NCBI RefSeq assembly: GCF_023065955.2
Contig: NW_026623050.1
Coordinates: 26,618,501 to 26,682,500, forward strand
Direction: 5' to 3'
DNA: 64,000 nt
From: Ursus arctos
Taxonomy: Eukaryota; Chordata; Mammalia; Carnivora; Ursidae
How positions within the stretch are numbered: the stretch's first letter is position 1; every line of letters starts with the position of its first letter. The notes beneath the pieces were generated by a model. That model was given only the letters and a program-made list of their open reading frames with translations, searched no databases and was not told the DNA's origin. The translations under genes were made by a program, and so were the position numbers. Shown here piece by piece: positions 1 to 9,660 of this stretch.

Positions 1-1188
1 TCATTGATTGACCATTATGGAGTTTCTAGAGATTAATGTGTCTAAGTCAGGATAAGGCTATTTGTCTTCAAACCGGCCTTCTGAGCTACAGTGGAATAAG
101 CAACCCTATTTTCCTAGATTTCTTTAGTGAAAACAAAAAAACAGGTTTTCAGATGTTCTCTTGAGATATCCTTCTGAGAAGCCACCATCTTAAAGGAGCA
201 GTGACCCTGGGTGGTTATGCAGTATCTGTGAGGGGCTCTGACTTACCTCCCTCCTTGCGGTGCCCTGGGTTTCAGTGTCTGGTCCTGGCTGATACCCGAA
301 GGAATCCTCTCTGTCGACTATCAGGTCTTGTCCTGGGTCAGAGCTAGAGGCAGAGAAGTAGGATGGCTTGTACACGTGTGCTCCATCACACACCCGTTAG
401 GCCCCTCGATGTCTCTGCATGGTTTGGTCTGTCATGGCACTGATCAGTCTTAGTCTTTCAGTGTTCAAACAGCTAGATTTCATTGAAGGAATTTATAGGG
501 CTGTCTGGCTGAGTTTTTTCTGCCTCTTTGAGTGCATCATTTCTGGGCCTCTCTTGGTTCAGAAATGCCTGTTGGTTGGGGGGGGGGAACCCTTCATTTT
601 CTATGTTTAACATTTTCTTTATTTCTGATGACCTATTCATCCTAAGTAGCATGGCAACTTTCTCTAGAAAAACCTCGTAAGTGTGATAGAAACCTAGATG
701 GCTGTAGAGGCTTTTCATGACTAAATCAACCACTCTGTCTTCCTGGTCAAGATGTTTACTGGTATATTTAAATATAGGTGGTAATTACTCAGACATGACG
801 TTGCCTTTCAGAATTTATATTTTTCTTTTTTCTAATGGTTGACTTTTGAAGTTCTGTTATTCTGTTGGCTTGTATAGAGGCAAGTATTGATAATTCTTGG
901 GTTCCCTAGCATGAAGGTAAATAAAAATCAGGAGATACTTGTTCAAGTGTGATTTGTCCACAGTGGCTCAATTTCTCGGAAGGAGACCCCATGCTACCAC
1001 AATCCTCTGTACTGCACACCAGGTTTGGGTCAGAGTGTTTGGGGGAAAAGGCACTCTGGACATCTGAAGACTTGCTGTTCTCTTCTATATGGATTGGTTA
1101 CAACGTGTTTCCTGTGCATCTAGACTGCAAAATTGAACACTCAGTCTCTCTTAAATCTTCTTCTTCCACCCCTCATTTCAAGGCCCTC
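1..1188. other. Unique non-coding stretch
   Basis: No repeat family, RNA gene or coding exon is recognised here. The open frames at 419-610 (+) and 473-733 (-) overlap on opposite strands and resemble no protein family. A G9 run lies near 580-588. AT-rich DNA without clear structure fills 740-950. It could be intronic or intergenic. Confidence 0.6.
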
Positions 1189-1556
1189 TGTTATGGGCTG
1201 AATGTTTATGCTCCCCCCGCCCACCCAATCTTCCTATGTGGAGATCCTAACCCCAATGTGATGGTATTAGGAGGTGGGGCCTTAAGGAGGTGATAGCTCA
1301 TGAGGGTGGAGCCCTCAGAAATGGACTTAGTGCCTTATAAAGGAGGCCTGAGAAAATTCCCTCACCCCTTCTGCCATGTGAAGACACAGCAGGAAGACAG
1401 CCACCTTTGAATCTGGAAGCATAACCTCACTAGACACCAAGTCTGCTGGTACTTTGGTCTTGGACTACCAGCCTCCAGAATGGAGAGAGAGAAATTTCTG
1501 TTGGTTTATATGCCACCCAGTCTATGGTATTAGGGTAGCTCTAATGGACTAATATG
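1189..1556 (+). mobile_element. Solo MaLR-type LTR (MST/MLT1-like)
   Basis: The stretch follows the mammalian MaLR LTR consensus: start TGTTATGGGCTGAATG, then CCCCAATGTGATGGTATTAG, GAGGTGGGGCC, GGAGGTGATAGCTCATGAGG, GTGGAGCCCTCA, CCTTCTGCCATGTGAAGACA, and an end resembling TTTATATGCCACCCAGT and TAATGGACTAATA. Length of about 370 bp fits a full solo LTR. No internal retroviral sequence flanks it. Diverged GCCCTC and GGCCTC just outside the two ends may be the remains of the target duplication. The subfamily call (MST versus MLT1) is from memory. Confidence 0.85.
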
Positions 1557-1605
1557 GCCTCTAAGACTTTCTATGCCTAAAGGGATAACCTATAAATCCA
1601 GTTGG

Positions 1606-1637
1606 CCACCAGAGTCCTTGTCCACCGGAGTCCTTGT
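1606..1637. repeat. 16 bp tandem repeat, two copies
   Basis: CCACCAGAGTCCTTGT at 1606-1621 is followed directly by CCACCGGAGTCCTTGT at 1622-1637. They differ by one transition. A third partial unit (CCACA) follows. This is a small local duplication. Confidence 0.9.
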
Positions 1638-2010
1638 CCACAAGGATGACCTAGAGTTTTTCTGTTCTTGCCTCCACTCCCTGTACCACCCCCCCCCCCA
1701 TGTAGTCTAGCCAAAGTACCTTTCTCTTCTACTCCTTAGGCCTTGGTGCCTTCGCTAGGTCTTTCCTTTGCTTGCTGTGCTGGTCCACCTGTTAGTAGGC
1801 ATAGGTGTGTACCTCGTTCCCCAAAGCCTAGCTTCTGTGAGTCTTCCTTTGCGGAGCTTTGTCTGGTCCACTTGATACCTGCTTTCAGGTGGGAGTTGTA
1901 TCTTGCTTGCCCAAGCTTCTGTGACATGTTGTTTCACCGCAGTGCTGGTATCCTTTTGCTTTGTCACAGAGCTCTTGGCTCTGTTCCAAGTGGTGGATTT
2001 CCTTCATCTT

Positions 2011-2031
2011 GGGTGGGGGTGGGGGGGTGGG
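2011..2031 (+). other. Strong G-quadruplex motif
   Basis: Four G-runs of 3, 5, 7 and 3 are separated by single T bases on the plus strand. Single-nucleotide loops are typical of very stable parallel quadruplexes, such as the MYC promoter type. It sits in otherwise unique DNA just upstream of a MIR. No promoter is otherwise evident. Confidence 0.85.
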
Positions 2032-2047
2032 CAGTGGAGAGAGTACA

Positions 2048-2255
2048 CCTGGTACCATGTAGACCTGGGTTTACTTCTTCTGATCCTGAGCTCTGTGCCC
2101 TTGGGCAAGTCCGTGAGCACTCCAGTGGCCCCATCAGTGAAGTGGCCCATCACTCTTCTCTTGTAGGGTGGTCTTACAAATGAAAGCGAGGTGTAACGGA
2201 CACATAAGTGGTCTGATGGAGTGCTGGTAACATGTGATAAATGCCAGTTCTTTGC
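2048..2255 (+). mobile_element. MIR SINE
   Basis: The stretch keeps the MIR order: GACCTGGGTTTACTTC, the core CTCTGTGCCCTTGGGCAAGT, CCATCAGTGAAGTGG (a diverged form of the usual atctgtaaaatgg), and a tail near GATAAATGCC. Divergence is high, as expected for this ancient tRNA-derived element. Boundaries are approximate. Confidence 0.7.
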
Positions 2256-2753
2256 TTAGTGTCCAATCCAGATAGGGCCGGGAAGAAGCTCTGTGTGAAA
2301 TTGGTGCTCAGTAAATACCGAACAGCAAAGCCTCCTAGAGCCTGGAGGGTATTCTGCAGCTACAAAGTGGCATAGAAACCTGTACCCAGCCTGTTGGAGC
2401 TTCGACTGGCTCTCTTTCTCAATGTTTGTCTTTACTAGAAGGAGAGAATGTTCCAGATCTCTTACATGTTAACTCCCCCCACAATTGAAGCAAAGGAAGA
2501 AGGACAACCTCTTCTTAGGGAGTGGGCAGAAATTCTAGTTTGAATTTACGTGTGATTTGGAGAACATATCTTTCCGCTTTCTTACTCGGTCTATATGCAC
2601 AGCACAGGCGATGACTTGCCCTTCTTCCTCCTGTCGCAAGTTTCTTGAGCACTATGAGCCTGATATGCACACAGCTCCAACTTTTTTTCATTTTCTCCGT
2701 TCTTTCCAGTAATTCATTTCCCAGAGGCTCTTTTTGAGAGCAGAACTTTTGAT

Positions 2754-2954
2754 GGGGCGCCTGGGTGGCACAGCGGTTGGGCGTCTGCCTTCGGCTCAGG
2801 GCGTGATCCCGGCGTTCTGGGATGGAGCCCCACATCAGGCTCCTCCGCTATGAGCCTGCTTCTTCCTCTCCCACTCCCCCAGCTTGTGTTCCCTCTCTCG
2901 CTGGCTGTCTCTCTCTCTGTCGAATAAATAAATAAAATCTTTTTTAAAAAAAAA
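2754..2954 (+). mobile_element. Young CAN-SINE (tRNA-Lys derived)
   Basis: Full-length element. The head is GGGGCGCCTGGGTGGCAC with A-box TGGCACAGCGG. It is followed by GATCCCGGCGTTCTGGGAT, a CT-rich middle, AATAAATAAATAAAATC, a T-run (pol III terminator and polyadenylation signal of T+ SINEs) and an A-rich tail. An 11 bp target-site duplication AGAACTTTTGA flanks it perfectly at 2742-2752 and 2955-2965, so the insertion is recent. Its CT-rich middle resembles the bear/panda subfamily. Confidence 0.97.
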
Positions 2955-2965
2955 AGAACTTTTGA

Positions 2966-3954
2966 ATAGACTATGAATTTGACCAATTCCATTATGTCAG
3001 TAGTGTTATGGAATAAAAAAGTAAAACTTCATCCATTGTGTCAATGAAATATAATTCTGTTTAAAAGGTCAAATGTGTGAGGCCTTCGAGAAAGCTCCCC
3101 AGGGGCCTCCCTTGGGAAGTATGTATGATACGTTGGGAACAAAGTTTTAATGTGGCATTCCTTTTCCTTGAAGGTCTTTGATGACTTGTGTCAGATGAAG
3201 TCTTTTAAGAGTGGTAATTAATTCCGAGTAGTCATTAACCTGTAAAAGCAATCTGACCTTCAGGTACCATTGAAGAAATTGAAGTGTTCCTGGGCATCTG
3301 CATTTGATAAAAGGAAGAAGACCGAAATTGTACCAGTCATTTTGGTTTATTATTTCAAATCAGGAGAATTTTGTGTCAGGTTGTGTTTATAATTGGAGTG
3401 TTAAAGACTTGGAGAGGGGTAAGTTGCATTTAATCTCTCAGCAGTCCTTAGAGTGATTATTCGATAGATGCCATCACAAAATAACTGGCATAGCTACTGA
3501 GAAGAGTTAAGTCAGTTCCTGTCTTTATCCTGTTGGGGTGCAGAATTACCAACCTGGGGAGGCACACACTTTGCCTAGAGGAAGTGGATCAACAGCATGC
3601 TTTTTGTCTTAGATACCTCACTTACACCAGGGGGAGCAGAAAGGTAAGGTTGGAACGTTGTGCGGGGAGGAGCTGGTGTGGTGCACAGGTGTGGAGCTGG
3701 TGTGCAAGAGCAGCTGTGATTTTGGACCCCACCCACCTGTTGTCAAATGAAGCCGTGGAACTCAAGGTCTGAGGCCCAGCCCAATGATAACATTTTATCA
3801 CTGGTACTTCTCTGAGTTTTGTGATCTTTTGCTTAAATCAGTATGGGAGCTAGCTGGCCCCAGCCATCCCTCCTCTCCTCCCCAGTACAATTTTAGTCCC
3901 TGCCAAAAGGAAGTGGGTTGCAGTAGTTAGCTATTGCAAACTTCAGTTCAGCGG
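2966..3954. other. Unique non-coding stretch
   Basis: No repeat consensus or coding motif is recognised. The frame at 3533-3772 (+) is short and has no family resemblance. AT-rich DNA between 2990 and 3480 gives way to mixed composition further on. Confidence 0.55.
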
Positions 3955-4230
3955 TGTCTGTGAGATTCACCCATGTCTTTGTTAGTATCAAAAAGTTTGT
4001 TCATCTTTGTTGTAGGAGAGTAACCCATTGTGTGAATAGACTGTGATGATGCATTTCACTGCCAGTGGAAATTGGTGTAGTTTCCAGATTTTGGCTCTGC
4101 TTATGAGCCAGTGATCTGTGGTCTTGTTTGCTGGTGTAGCTGTGCACCCAAAGTTGTTCTTTCCCCTTGTCTTTGAGAGAGGACTACTGCAGTGTCCTGC
4201 TTGTCCCGTTAAGTTTCTGATGAGCAATCT
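3955..4230 (-). mobile_element. Ancient L1 3' remnant
   Basis: The plus strand carries the complement of the L1 3' region: GAGATTCACCCATGT, then AAAGTTTGTTCATCTTTG, a diverged equivalent of the usual attccattgtatgga, and GTTTCCAGATTTTGGCTCTG. This order is characteristic of L1M 3' ends read backwards. It is highly diverged, with no target duplication visible. Confidence 0.65.
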
Positions 4231-4734
4231 CACTTAAGAAAAGGATGCTAGAGGTTTGCAGGATTGTTCATTGTGGAGATGTTATCCTTAGGCTTATCTG
4301 TGTAGACATGCTACCAATGACGAAACGATCAATATTCTAGAGAAAAGAGCTGTATGGTTACTGCTTTTTAATTTTATCTTAATTTTAACTGCCGTTTCTA
4401 CATGTTTGTGTTCTTCTGTCAGACTCCTGTGAATTCTTTTGGCAGTGGAGAGATGGTAAAATAGAAGCTAGAAGCAAATCCAGCAGAATGTAGCTGTGGT
4501 CCTCCCGCAGGCACTCTTTGCCTTTCCTTCAGGTGTGCTGGGTTTGCCTCATACCAGCTACACCTGCACTACGTGCCTCCCACACTTGACTGAAACCCAC
4601 GCTGGTCACCTCCCTTTCCAGCTAGGTCCCGAGTGGGGGAAGGGAGCTCAGCCATGACAGGACTGTGGCCCAGACGTTGCCAACAGTTGTATAGGAGAAT
4701 CCCCAAACTGAAGACTGGAGAATTCGGCTGTGCC

Positions 4735-4850
4735 TTGCGGGTTATCTAGTCCAACCAGCTCTTTTTTGTAGATGGAGACACAGGCTTAGACAGGTAGAGT
4801 GACTTGTCCAAGCAGAACCCATGTTGTATTCTGTTCCAGTTGCACCTTGT
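4735..4850 (-). mobile_element. MIR-family remnant
   Basis: TTATCTAGTCCAACC followed by GATGGAGACACAGGCTTAGACAGG and GTGACTTGTCCAAGCAGAACCC matches the reversed MIR-family pattern (atgaggaaactgaggc...gtgacttgcccaagg). It is short and diverged. Confidence 0.65.
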
Positions 4851-4947
4851 CTTCTAGTACTTAAGGACTGAAGGTAAGGCGGTATTGAAAGAGGGCTTAA
4901 AAAAAAAAAAGGGCTTGGTGTGCTCATAATTGATAATTGGTTTAGCC

Positions 4948-4960
4948 AAATGAGAGCTTT
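4948..4960. repeat. Target-site duplication, left copy
   Basis: AAATGAGAGCTTT here matches 5814-5826 exactly and brackets the L1 between them. Confidence 0.85.
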
Positions 4961-5813
4961 CATTGTATGTTGTCTTGCTGCAAAATCTATTTTAATTATT
5001 TTTTACTTTAATACCGTATATTAACTACAGTTACTAGTTTCAGGTGTGCAATACAGGGATTCAGCAGTTCTATACATTACTCAGTGTTCATTGTGGTAAG
5101 TGTACTCTTAATCCCCATCACCTGTTTCACTCATACCCCACCCACCTCCCCTCTGGTAAACATCTGTTCTCTGGAGTTAGTCTGTTTCTAGGTTTGTCTC
5201 TCTTTTGTTTTCCTTTGCTCATTTGTTTATTAAATTCCACATATAAATGAAATCATATGGTATGTCTTTCCCTGACTTATTTCACTTAGGATAATACTCT
5301 TTAGCTCCATGCATGTCTTTGCAAATGGCAAGATTTCATTCTTTATTATGGCTGAGTAATACTTGACTGTGTGTGTGTGTATGTCTATGCATATACCACA
5401 CCTTCTTTATTCATCTATCGGTGGACGCTTGGGCTGTTTCCATATCTTGTATTGTAAATAGTGCTGCAATAAACATAGGGGGGTGCGTGTATCCCTTTGA
5501 GTTAGTGTTCTTGTAGTCTTTGGGTAAATACCCAGTAGTACAATTACTGGATCATAGGGTAGTTCCATTTTTAATTTTTTGAGGAATCTCCTTACTGTTT
5601 TCCATAGTGGCTGCACCAGTTTGCATTTCCACCAATAGTGTACAAGGGTTCCTTTTTCTCTGCATCCTGGCCAACACCTGTTGTTTCTTGTGTTTTTGGT
5701 TTTAGCTATTCTGACAGGTGTGAAGTGATACCTCATTGCAGTTTTGATTTGTATTTCCCTGATGATGAGTGATGTTGAGCGTCTTTTCATTTGTCTGTTG
5801 GCCATCTGTAATG
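4961..5813 (-). mobile_element. 5'-truncated carnivore LINE-1 with ORF2 C-terminal remnant
   Basis: About 850 bp of L1 lies on the minus strand. The 3' UTR part (about 4990-5400) includes ACTAGTTTCAGGTGTGCAAT and the CTCTTAATCCCCATCACCTG stretch typical of carnivore L1. The minus-strand frame between about 5810 and 5407 encodes the ORF2 end, with recognisable pieces such as [40 protein letters not shown] and MELPYDP. Frame is then lost near the end, so the coding part is a dead remnant. Both the endonuclease and reverse transcriptase domains are absent through 5' truncation. A 13 bp direct repeat flanks the element (4948-4960 and 5814-5826). No clean poly(T) abuts the left duplication; about 30 non-T bases intervene. 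Confidence 0.95.
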
Positions 5814-5826
5814 AAATGAGAGCTTT
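5814..5826. repeat. Target-site duplication, right copy
   Basis: Exact 13 bp match to 4948-4960. It marks the 5' truncation point of the minus-strand L1. Confidence 0.85.
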
Positions 5827-7464
5827 TAAATTGGGTTCAGAATAATGCGTGATTTTTCCATTCTCTCCTCTGAGCAAATGACACACAGCATCCTGCCCTC
5901 TTGGGTTTATGTCCTCAGTGTTTTCCTGTGGGTTGTACATTTATTTTGGTCCTACTCACAGTACTTGAACATCTACTGAGGAGTTGTGCTGCTCTAACTG
6001 CAGAATCCTAAATTTCACTTGAAGTTGGCTTTGACTACCACCAAGATCAAATTGGCCTGTCATGAGGGAAGACATTCACTGCGCAGAGTTGTTGATGACC
6101 TCCGGTTATCTTCCTTCCTTTGATTTCAACTTTGGGTGCATGCGTGCCTGTAGACGACTGCTGCAGTCTGGCTTTCTCCTCCTGCCTCTTATTTCTTCCC
6201 CTGATTGAAGGCTAGGTGTCCTTCTGCCTTCCATGCCATTGGTCCCTGCCTGCCTGGCTAATTGGACAGAAGCTCTGGCAGGCAAGTGGTTCATCCTGTT
6301 ACTACGCATTTGCCTCACACGATGCAATCATTGTGACTAGCTGTGCCTAGCACCCTTTTGATAGCCGAAAGCTTTTGAGCTTTTTATGTGGAATTGTAGA
6401 TAGGAGGTGAAGTAAGCAATTATGTGATAAGGAGGAAGAATTCTATTTTCAGAAACTTAGTCCTGAGTTTTAGAGGAGGGCAACCATGGGTTTCATGTGA
6501 ACCTCAAGTGATGGTGTTGCTCTGGGATGCTAGAGCTTGGAAGATAGTATGGAACCACCCCTCCCATTCACTGTGGGCAGCTTGTTTCACTAGAGATCAG
6601 TGAAGGCCAGTGAGTGCGCTCGTCCGTTTGTGGTGGAGGGTGGATGGTAGAGATAGATGTTTCTACAGCCAAGGGCTTCTAGAGCTTACGTTACTAACTT
6701 GGGAGTGTAATGACCTCCCTTCCCCTGTTCTGTACCTTCAGTGTCCCCCATCCACTGTGCCCCCTCCCCCTTCCTGTGTTTGTGCCTTACTGTTCTAATT
6801 CGTCTGTCTAGCTTTACTGCTCTGAAGGCTCAGCCCTCTCCATTTGTCTGGTTTTTTTTGAACACCCTAAACTGCTGTCAGTGGGAAATCACTGTAAATT
6901 TTGAAGTATCCTATTCGGAATAAAATGGGAGGTTTCATGTTTTTATATGAAAAAATGACTGTTGAATCTGTATAGGAACAAAGATATCACAAGCAAAAAT
7001 GTTCTTGTTTCCTTTGTCAGTTTGTTAGGGGTTGTGGTTGTTTACCCCTCCCCCCTTCTGTAGGGCCCTGGAGGAAAATGAGGTGGTGATGGGTGTTCTG
7101 TAATGAATCTGACTAATTATTTCCCACTCCAATGTTTTAATTTTGTGCCTGTTTACTTTTTAGCAAAAATAACTTTTCCCTAGAGGTTGTTGGGAGATTC
7201 TACTTAGATTCTAATTTGGTTAAAATGTCGAACATATTGCTAGCGTTATTATCAGAAAAGTAGGAGCTTCCTGTCTTAGCAAATTTCCTACTGTGAAAAA
7301 CAAAGTGTTAACTCTTCTGACCTGCTGATTTGATGGTTAAAAGGTTGACTGGACATGTTGAGCAAATGTATCCTCCTTTTTTCTTCTTGTTGCTAGACCC
7401 ATCATGAAAGACTCCACAGCCTTCTCCTGGGTCTCATTTGTACGTACTTTATTTTCCTTTCACT
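5827..7464. other. Unique non-coding stretch
   Basis: No repeat, RNA gene or conserved coding frame is recognised. Short frames at 6106-6327 (-) and 6610-6923 (+) lack motifs. Composition is ordinary and slightly AT-rich. C-rich runs lie near 6760-6775 and 7046-7056. Confidence 0.55.
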
Positions 7465-7625
7465 TAGTACTTGACCTTGAGCTATTGAAGCCTCTGTTTT
7501 CAGCCTCATCTGGAAAATGGGAGTGATGATTTTGCCTATCTATGAGGTTGCTGTGAGAGACAGTGGTACGCAGGGCATTTATATTGGCCTAGCAGATAGT
7601 GAATACTCATTAAATGTCCTCTGAG
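7465..7625 (+). mobile_element. MIR SINE, first of a cluster of three
   Basis: AAGCCTCTGTTTTCAGCCTC, ATCTGGAAAATGGGAGTGAT, GAGGTTGCTGTGAGAGA, and GAATACTCATTAAATGTC follow the 3' half of MIR in order. The 5' half is poorly preserved. Confidence 0.75.
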
Positions 7626-7669
7626 TTGCTGTGTCTAAGGCAAGGCATGTAGGGCTTGGGGGGAGGTAG

Positions 7670-7890
7670 GAGGAACATGGCTTTTTGAAGACAAACAGAC
7701 TTGGGTTTAGATTTCAGGTTACTAGCTAGCTTGTGATAAGAGCTGAAACTTGTCTGTGCCTCGGGTTCGTAAACAGCATCCTTGCATTCCTATCTGCCTC
7801 ATGAGAGTGTTTTGAGGACCCATTGGGATAATGTGTGCAAAAGTATGGTGCACAGTAGAGAGCCACTGTGAGTGTTGCCTTCTTAGTGTG
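7670..7890 (+). mobile_element. MIR SINE, second of the cluster
   Basis: CAGACTTGGGTTTAGATT, then CTGTGCCTCGGGTTCGTAAA, CTGCCTCATGAGAGTG, GAGGACCCATTGGGATAATG and GGTGCACAGTAGAGAG give a near complete MIR on the plus strand. Confidence 0.75.
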
Positions 7891-7924
7891 GGATAGAAGT
7901 ATAATGATGGAAGAATATATACTA

Positions 7925-8135
7925 GTTGAGATTTATTGAGCACTGGTGCCACACAAAGTTCTAAGTGGTTTAGAAGTATTACTTAAGCTTCATAAAGATT
8001 TTCAGAGGTAGTTACTACCTATATTCCCATCTTACAGATAAACTGAGGCATTGAATGGTGAAGCCCCTTGCCAAGGTCATAGAGCTGTAAGTGGCAGAGC
8101 CAGGGGCTCCAGAGCCCACAGTATTGACCACAGCT
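7925..8135 (-). mobile_element. MIR SINE, third of the cluster, inverted
   Basis: GAGATTTATTGAGCACTGG, TTACAGATAAACTGAGGCA, CCTTGCCAAGGTCATAGAGC and GTAAGTGGCAGAGCCAGGGG are the complement of MIR from 3' end to tRNA-like head. This is the best-preserved MIR in the window and faces the copy just upstream. Confidence 0.88.
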
Positions 8136-8999
8136 GGGCCTCTATCCCCCTGTTTAACCCCTTTCTCCTGACTGCTTTTCATATAAATGGAGGACATCAT
8201 TGCAACACTTGAGTTGGCTGGTCTAGCACCCTTGGGTGGGGGGAAAGTATTTCTCATTTACATTTGTAAATATCTCCTAAATATTAACAGGAACCAAGTG
8301 AAGGAGGTCTGGGCCTGGGCCCGGTTGGTTTTTCTGTTACTGCTCACACCCTTATTTTAAACTGCTTCCCTAGTGGCTCATTAAATGAGACACTGAGGGA
8401 ATTTGCTTCCTGTGCCTTTTCCGTTTAAATCATTAGCAAGAGATGATGATAGCATATTAAATAAGCTTAACCTTGGAAGTGCTGCCTCTCTGCAAGATGG
8501 AGAATAGGAAATCGAGTATTCTGGTATTCTTCTATCTTCATAGGCTGACTGATGGAGGGTACCCCAGCTGCTAGGATCGGGCCAGCAAGGAAAAGTGATG
8601 GGGTGGGGGAGGGTAAGTGGGTCAGGGGCACAGACTGTAATTTGTTGCAGCTAATTGGTTTGATGGTTGAAAACTATAAAATTGGCTATATAATTTTTAA
8701 TAAAGTGTAGTTTCTGGAAGGGAGTGTATTATGCATATGTGAAGTTAAAATAGTATTTCCAAGAAAATATTCCTAAAGTTCCTGAAGTCTTTCAGTTACT
8801 GTTTAAAAAAGAAAAAAAGTTTGAGCCAAGAACTGAGGAATATATGCCATCTTTTTTGGGGAATCTGAAATCTTTACCATGGTAGAGTTGTATGTCTCCC
8901 AAAATTGTGTTCATTAATTCCCCTTCTGAAGAGAAATGGCACATGTCTAGTTCTTGGCTTTTTGGAAGAACCTCAAATTTCCCTCTAAAGTTTGTTCAA
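8136..8999. other. Unique non-coding stretch
   Basis: No repeat or coding exon is recognised. An AT-rich section at 8380-8480 contains ATTAAATGAG and AATCATTAGC, which resemble homeodomain sites, but nothing here shows function. Confidence 0.5.
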
Positions 9000-9660
9000 G
9001 GCACAGTCGGCTCAGTAGGTTATGTACGCACAAGCGTACGTGTGTCTACAGCACTCACACAAACTCCCCGCAGTGGCTAAAAAACCCAGAATGACCCTCA
9101 GAGCTTCCATCTGGAATGAACAAGGGTGTAGAATTGTGTGTAGCTTTTATTTCTACCCCTCTGTCAGCAGCAGGGCAATAAATTCAGTCTCTCTAAGAAG
9201 CATGAATCGTAGCCACAGTACAGGAACCAAGGAAGTGGATGGAAAGGTAGCCATATATGTTAAGTGGGGAAGGGAGCATTAAATTGTGTATAAAGTGGTT
9301 CAGTGTTAATTCACTCAGTGGTTTATTTAAAAGTACGTCCATTTTAGAAGTTGGACTTGCTAGTGGTGTGCGGGGGCATGTATTTGGACGAACAACCTGC
9401 CATTCTGAGCCTGTCTTTGTTCGTAACGTGGGTTAGAAATACCCGCCTCGTGGAGAAGGCGTAAAGAAGCTGCTGGATTCATACAGGTCAAGAGTTGGAA
9501 TTGGACCCGACATAACACAAGTGTTCAGTTCGTGGTAGTTGCCATTTGTATGGAAAACGCTTGAAGTCACGTGCGTCAAAACGTTAACTGGAGTTACTTT
9601 GATAGAAGTGGGGAACAGGAACGGAATTCGGTTGGAATTTGTTCCACCAGCGTGCTATTC
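9000..9660. other. CpG-retaining stretch of moderate GC content
   Basis: CpG dinucleotides are unusually frequent for mammalian DNA: about 16 counted by eye in 9361-9660 and several more in 9007-9070. GC content is moderate, so this is not a classic CpG island. It includes an E-box CACGTG at 9568-9573 that continues as CACGTGCGTC and so also fits the hypoxia element core ACGTG. A perfect 6 bp inverted repeat lies at 9024-9039. No transcript start is proven. Confidence 0.5.
9024..9039. repeat. Short perfect inverted repeat
   Basis: GTACGC, a 4-base loop ACAA, then GCGTAC. It holds two CpGs in the arms. Confidence 0.8.

Noticed and set aside
2754..2830. tRNA-Lys gene
   Set aside because: The tRNA-like head has pol III boxes but belongs to a CAN-SINE; the cloverleaf is not intact and a SINE body and tail follow. 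The same applies to the other SINE heads.
5407..5940. 177-codon minus-strand frame as a gene
   Set aside because: Most of it is the LINE-1 ORF2 C-terminus; the first 45 or so residues are unrelated flanking DNA and the frame breaks before the true end. It is a retroelement remnant.
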